From an uncultured Clostridium sp. (lineage in GTDB: Bacteria > Bacillota > Clostridia > Lachnospirales > Lachnospiraceae), in contig CATWBR010000163.1 in assembly GCA_958349075.1 (NCBI GenBank), positions 1-9,060 on the forward strand: DNA of 9,060 nucleotides, written 5' to 3'. The notes under the pieces were generated by a model. That model did not search any database and was not told the DNA's origin. It saw only the letters and a program-made list of their open reading frames with translations. Positions 6,923-9,060 of the stretch are shown here, one piece after another. The position numbers were made by a program, and so were the translations under genes. Each line of letters starts with the position of its first letter. The stretch's first letter is position 1.

Positions 6923-6969
6923 CAATATCTCGTTTCTGCTGTCCTCCCGCTATTTTAAACAGGAGTCCG

Positions 6970-7782
6970 CTATTCGGTAATACGTGAATATAATTCCGGA
7001 TGACGGTCGATCATCACCGTATTTCCCATCCGCGCTTTGTGCACCATGCTCATATCAATATCCTGATAGAGAATCTCCTCCCGATCCGGTGAACATCTCC
7101 CCAGCACCTTTCCAATCGGGCTTACTACCTGGCTGCATCCGCAGAACGGCGAATCGGGCAGTTCTCCCGTGAAGTTTACCAGGGCCACAAAGACATTGTT
7201 GTCCAGTGCACGCACCTCCGTCACCTGGTTCAGCCAGTCCCTGAAATAAGATCCGTCCCTCCATGCCGCCGGACACAGAATCAGATCCGCTCCCTCAAGC
7301 GCCAGGATACGGGTTGTCTCCGGGAAACAGATATCGTAGCAGATTACAATGCCGACGGTTCCGTACTTTGTCCGGAATACCGGAAATTTTCTCCCCCTGT
7401 TCAAATGAAGCTGTTCCGCCCCTACCAGATGGGATTTGGAATAATGGCCGAGCACTGCGCCCTCATCGTCAATCAGAACCGCCGTGTTTTCGACAATTCC
7501 GGTGCCGGCCGTCATCATAATCGGCGCCAGGAGATGCACTCCCAGCTCCTTTGCCAGACTCCTCATCTTAGTAATTGTTTCTCCATCCAGAGCCTCTGCC
7601 GCATTTTTCATCGTCTCATAGTCAAAACAGTAATATCCCGTATTAAATCCTTCGGGCAGACAGACAAAATCGGCCCCTTCCCTGCACGCCTCACGGATTT
7701 TTTCTTCCGCCTTGCGGACATTGGCTTTCACGTCCCCCAACTCCCACGATGACTGAACCAGCGCTATTTTAAATTGCTCCAT
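6970..7782 (-). CDS. Carbon-nitrogen hydrolase (nitrilase superfamily) amidase
   Basis: This 270-residue cytoplasmic enzyme belongs to the nitrilase superfamily, which cleaves non-peptide carbon-nitrogen bonds in amides, omega-amides, ureides or nitriles. The catalytic Glu-Lys-Cys triad is complete: E44 in CLPEGFNTGY, K116 in YSKSHL and C148 in VICYDICFPE. The length fits stand-alone single-domain amidases. These are mostly amidases and not true nitrilases, so amide or carbamoyl hydrolysis is the more likely reaction; the substrate is not determinable. The ATG follows AGGAGG closely (4 bases). It begins 37 bases after the transporter stop, with no terminator between, so the two form an operon and the hydrolase probably acts on what the transporter brings in. 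A terminator-like hairpin follows. Confidence 0.93.
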   Translation of the reverse strand: MEQFKIALVQSSWELGDVKANVRKAEEKIREACREGADFVCLPEGFNTGYYCFDYETMKNAAEALDGETITKMRSLAKELGVHLLAPIMMTAGTGIVENTAVLIDDEGAVLGHYSKSHLVGAEQLHLNRGRKFPVFRTKYGTVGIVICYDICFPETTRILALEGADLILCPAAWRDGSYFRDWLNQVTEVRALDNNVFVALVNFTGELPDSPFCGCSQVVSPIGKVLGRCSPDREEILYQDIDMSMVHKARMGNTVMIDRHPELYSRITE

Positions 7783-7819
7783 CTTACCTCCTGTGAACTT
7801 ATCACTTTCTGCTGAACCG

Positions 7820-8905
7820 TTATGCTGCTTTTTTCTCCTGAATCTGTTTTGCTATCATAAATAATACGAAGATACCGCCAAGCACGCCATATACGCCGTA
7901 TACCAAACCCAGAAGTTTGTCAAACGGAAGAAGCATGGAGCAGAGAACGGATGCAATTACCAGGATGACCGCAAACTTGTTGTAAGCCGGTGTTTTCTCC
8001 TCGCAGAACGATGCGCAGAGCGTAAACATGGACGGCACGCATGACGAGAAAATCGCCATAAAAATAACAATGATAAAGACAAATCCTAGAATCGGGGAAA
8101 TCGTATTTGCCAGATAGAGATTTGGAATCATCATTGTGCTGAATTCCTCGATGTTGGCAAAAAGGGCTGATGCCATAACGATATCGGCCGCCGCGTAGAA
8201 AATGACGCCCACGATTGCACCGTAAACGAGTTCCTTTCTTACTTTAAAGCTCTTAGCCGTTGCCGAAAAGAACGGAGCCGACTGCAACGGTGTACAGGTG
8301 GTGTAATATAAACCGGCCAGCCACCATGTAGGTGCAATTCTCGAAAGATTCAGGGTCGGCGCCATCTCGATTCCTGCGGCAACTCCGCCCATATGCTGTG
8401 TCAGGTAATAAATACCGGTTCCGATTGTCAGGACAATCATGAACGGTCCGATGCTGCCGATAATGTCAACCAGCTTTTTAAGTCCAAGAAGAATTGTAAC
8501 CAGGCATAGAATTCCAAGCAGAACGGAACCCAGACGCGACGGCATGCCGAAGTGCTGGTTAAGCGCCGCGCCGAACCCGGAGATCATAACAACGGGAGCG
8601 GAATACAAAAGTCCCATTGCCAGAAGCTGGAATACCTTTCCAACCTTATCTCCGCAGTAGTACGTAAAAATATCAAGCGGGCTCTTAAACTGTTTTTTGT
8701 GGCCCAGTTTAAAAAAAGAAATCAACAGAAACAGATGCAGCAGCGCTTCTATTGCGATTCCCGCATATCCCCATATGCCGTAACCGCAGAAATACTGCAG
8801 TGATGCCTGGCCGGTAACAGAACCCGATCCGATTGCCCACGACACAAAAACGCCGGCAATTTTGATAACATTCATCCAACTCATTTTTTCATTTGTATCA
8901 ACCAT
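7820..8905 (-). CDS. YkvI-family membrane transporter (COG3949-like)
   Basis: This 361-residue integral membrane protein has about ten hydrophobic segments, near 12-36, 43-66, 91-115, 125-142, 150-170, 195-215, 226-250, 268-292, 310-326 and 329-352. Segment 1 contains IGSGSVTGQASLQYF (25-39). It resembles the glycine-rich broken first helix of YkvI and APC/LeuT-fold carriers, whose unwound glycines line the substrate site. YkvI proteins have no settled substrate as far as I know; relatives suggest a small nitrogenous or organic-acid solute with cation coupling. The ATG follows GGAGGGG by 5 bases. It heads the operon with the carbon-nitrogen hydrolase and has its own promoter, with an operator matching that of the dehydratase. 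Uptake rather than export is inferred from this company. Confidence in a transporter is high, in the family moderate. Confidence 0.85.
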   Translation of the reverse strand: MVDTNEKMSWMNVIKIAGVFVSWAIGSGSVTGQASLQYFCGYGIWGYAGIAIEALLHLFLLISFFKLGHKKQFKSPLDIFTYYCGDKVGKVFQLLAMGLLYSAPVVMISGFGAALNQHFGMPSRLGSVLLGILCLVTILLGLKKLVDIIGSIGPFMIVLTIGTGIYYLTQHMGGVAAGIEMAPTLNLSRIAPTWWLAGLYYTTCTPLQSAPFFSATAKSFKVRKELVYGAIVGVIFYAAADIVMASALFANIEEFSTMMIPNLYLANTISPILGFVFIIVIFMAIFSSCVPSMFTLCASFCEEKTPAYNKFAVILVIASVLCSMLLPFDKLLGLVYGVYGVLGGIFVLFMIAKQIQEKKAA

Positions 8906-8967
8906 AACTTCCCCTCCATCTTGTGTTAAACCTCTCGATGTACATCCTTACCCCAGCCGTTACAATT

Positions 8968-8996
8968 ATCATATATAATTCAAACGCCAAACTCAA
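8968..8996 (-). promoter_or_regulatory. Sigma-A promoter of the transporter operon
   Basis: On the minus strand TTGAGT (8996-8991), a 17-base spacer and TATGAT (8973-8968) form a sigma-A promoter with a start near 8961 and a leader of about 55 bases. The -35 is abutted by ACTTGT. The distance from that box to the -10 is identical to that in the dehydratase promoter. Confidence 0.75.
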
Positions 8997-9033
8997 ACAA
9001 GTTATTTTTACAGTATCACAATATTTTTCTTGT
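8997..9033 (-). promoter_or_regulatory. Predicted activator site upstream of the transporter promoter
   Basis: On the minus strand ACAAGA-AAAA-TATTGT (9033-9018), an imperfect inverted repeat, is followed by 15 bases and ACTTGT (9002-8997) touching the -35. Layout and spacing equal those at 5875-5911; only the distal repeat is less perfect. It is probably the second operator of the same regulator, possibly of lower affinity. Confidence 0.65.
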
Positions 9034-9060
9034 ATTTCTTATTACGGCATGATACACTGC

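Noticed and set aside
6948..6974. Direct repeat CCGCTATT around the amidase stop codon
   Set aside because: It is eight bases, two copies only, with no associated structure; it is compatible with chance.

Overview
The window looks like the chromosome of a spore-forming Clostridia-type Firmicute, most likely a Lachnospiraceae member. The reasons are strong AGGAGG-type ribosome binding sites, the paired glgC/glgD ADP-glucose pyrophosphorylase genes and the neighbouring spoVG. Every gene I can support is on the minus strand, so transcription runs from high to low coordinates. The plus-strand reading frames are shadows.

Region A (about 9033 to 3077) is a metabolic block of five genes. It begins with a YkvI-type membrane transporter (8905-7820), followed by a carbon-nitrogen hydrolase (7782-6970). 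An intrinsic terminator-like hairpin (6883-6922) comes next, then a DUF6282-type metal-dependent hydrolase (6789-5917). A dihydroxy-acid dehydratase of the IlvD/Edd family (5778-4054) overlaps by ATGA an alpha/beta-hydrolase-fold protein that lacks the usual nucleophile (4057-3179). A strong terminator (3077-3119) closes the block. The transporter and the dehydratase each have their own sigma-A promoter. Both promoters carry the same upstream arrangement: an inverted repeat ACAAGW-N4-NNTTGT centred near -65, then exactly 15 bases, then ACTTGT abutting the -35 box. This implies that one activator, LysR-type by geometry, co-controls the block. The regulator gene is not in the window. The block reads as uptake followed by amide or nitrile hydrolysis, a metal-dependent hydrolysis and dehydration of a dihydroxy acid. 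The substrate cannot be read from the sequence.

Region B (2742-3178) is intergenic. It holds the terminator of region A, two GC-rich palindromes, an unexplained Shine-Dalgarno plus 8-codon reading frame and the glgC promoter.

Region C (2741-31) is a compact operon: glgC (catalytic ADP-glucose pyrophosphorylase), glgD (its degenerate paralogue, overlapping by ATGA) and spoVG (small nucleic-acid-binding regulator). GlgC and GlgD supply ADP-glucose for glycogen synthesis. SpoVG is co-transcribed and may tie carbon storage to developmental or global regulation.

The most notable signal is the duplicated promoter/operator architecture that defines a small regulon of genes whose joint function is not known to me.
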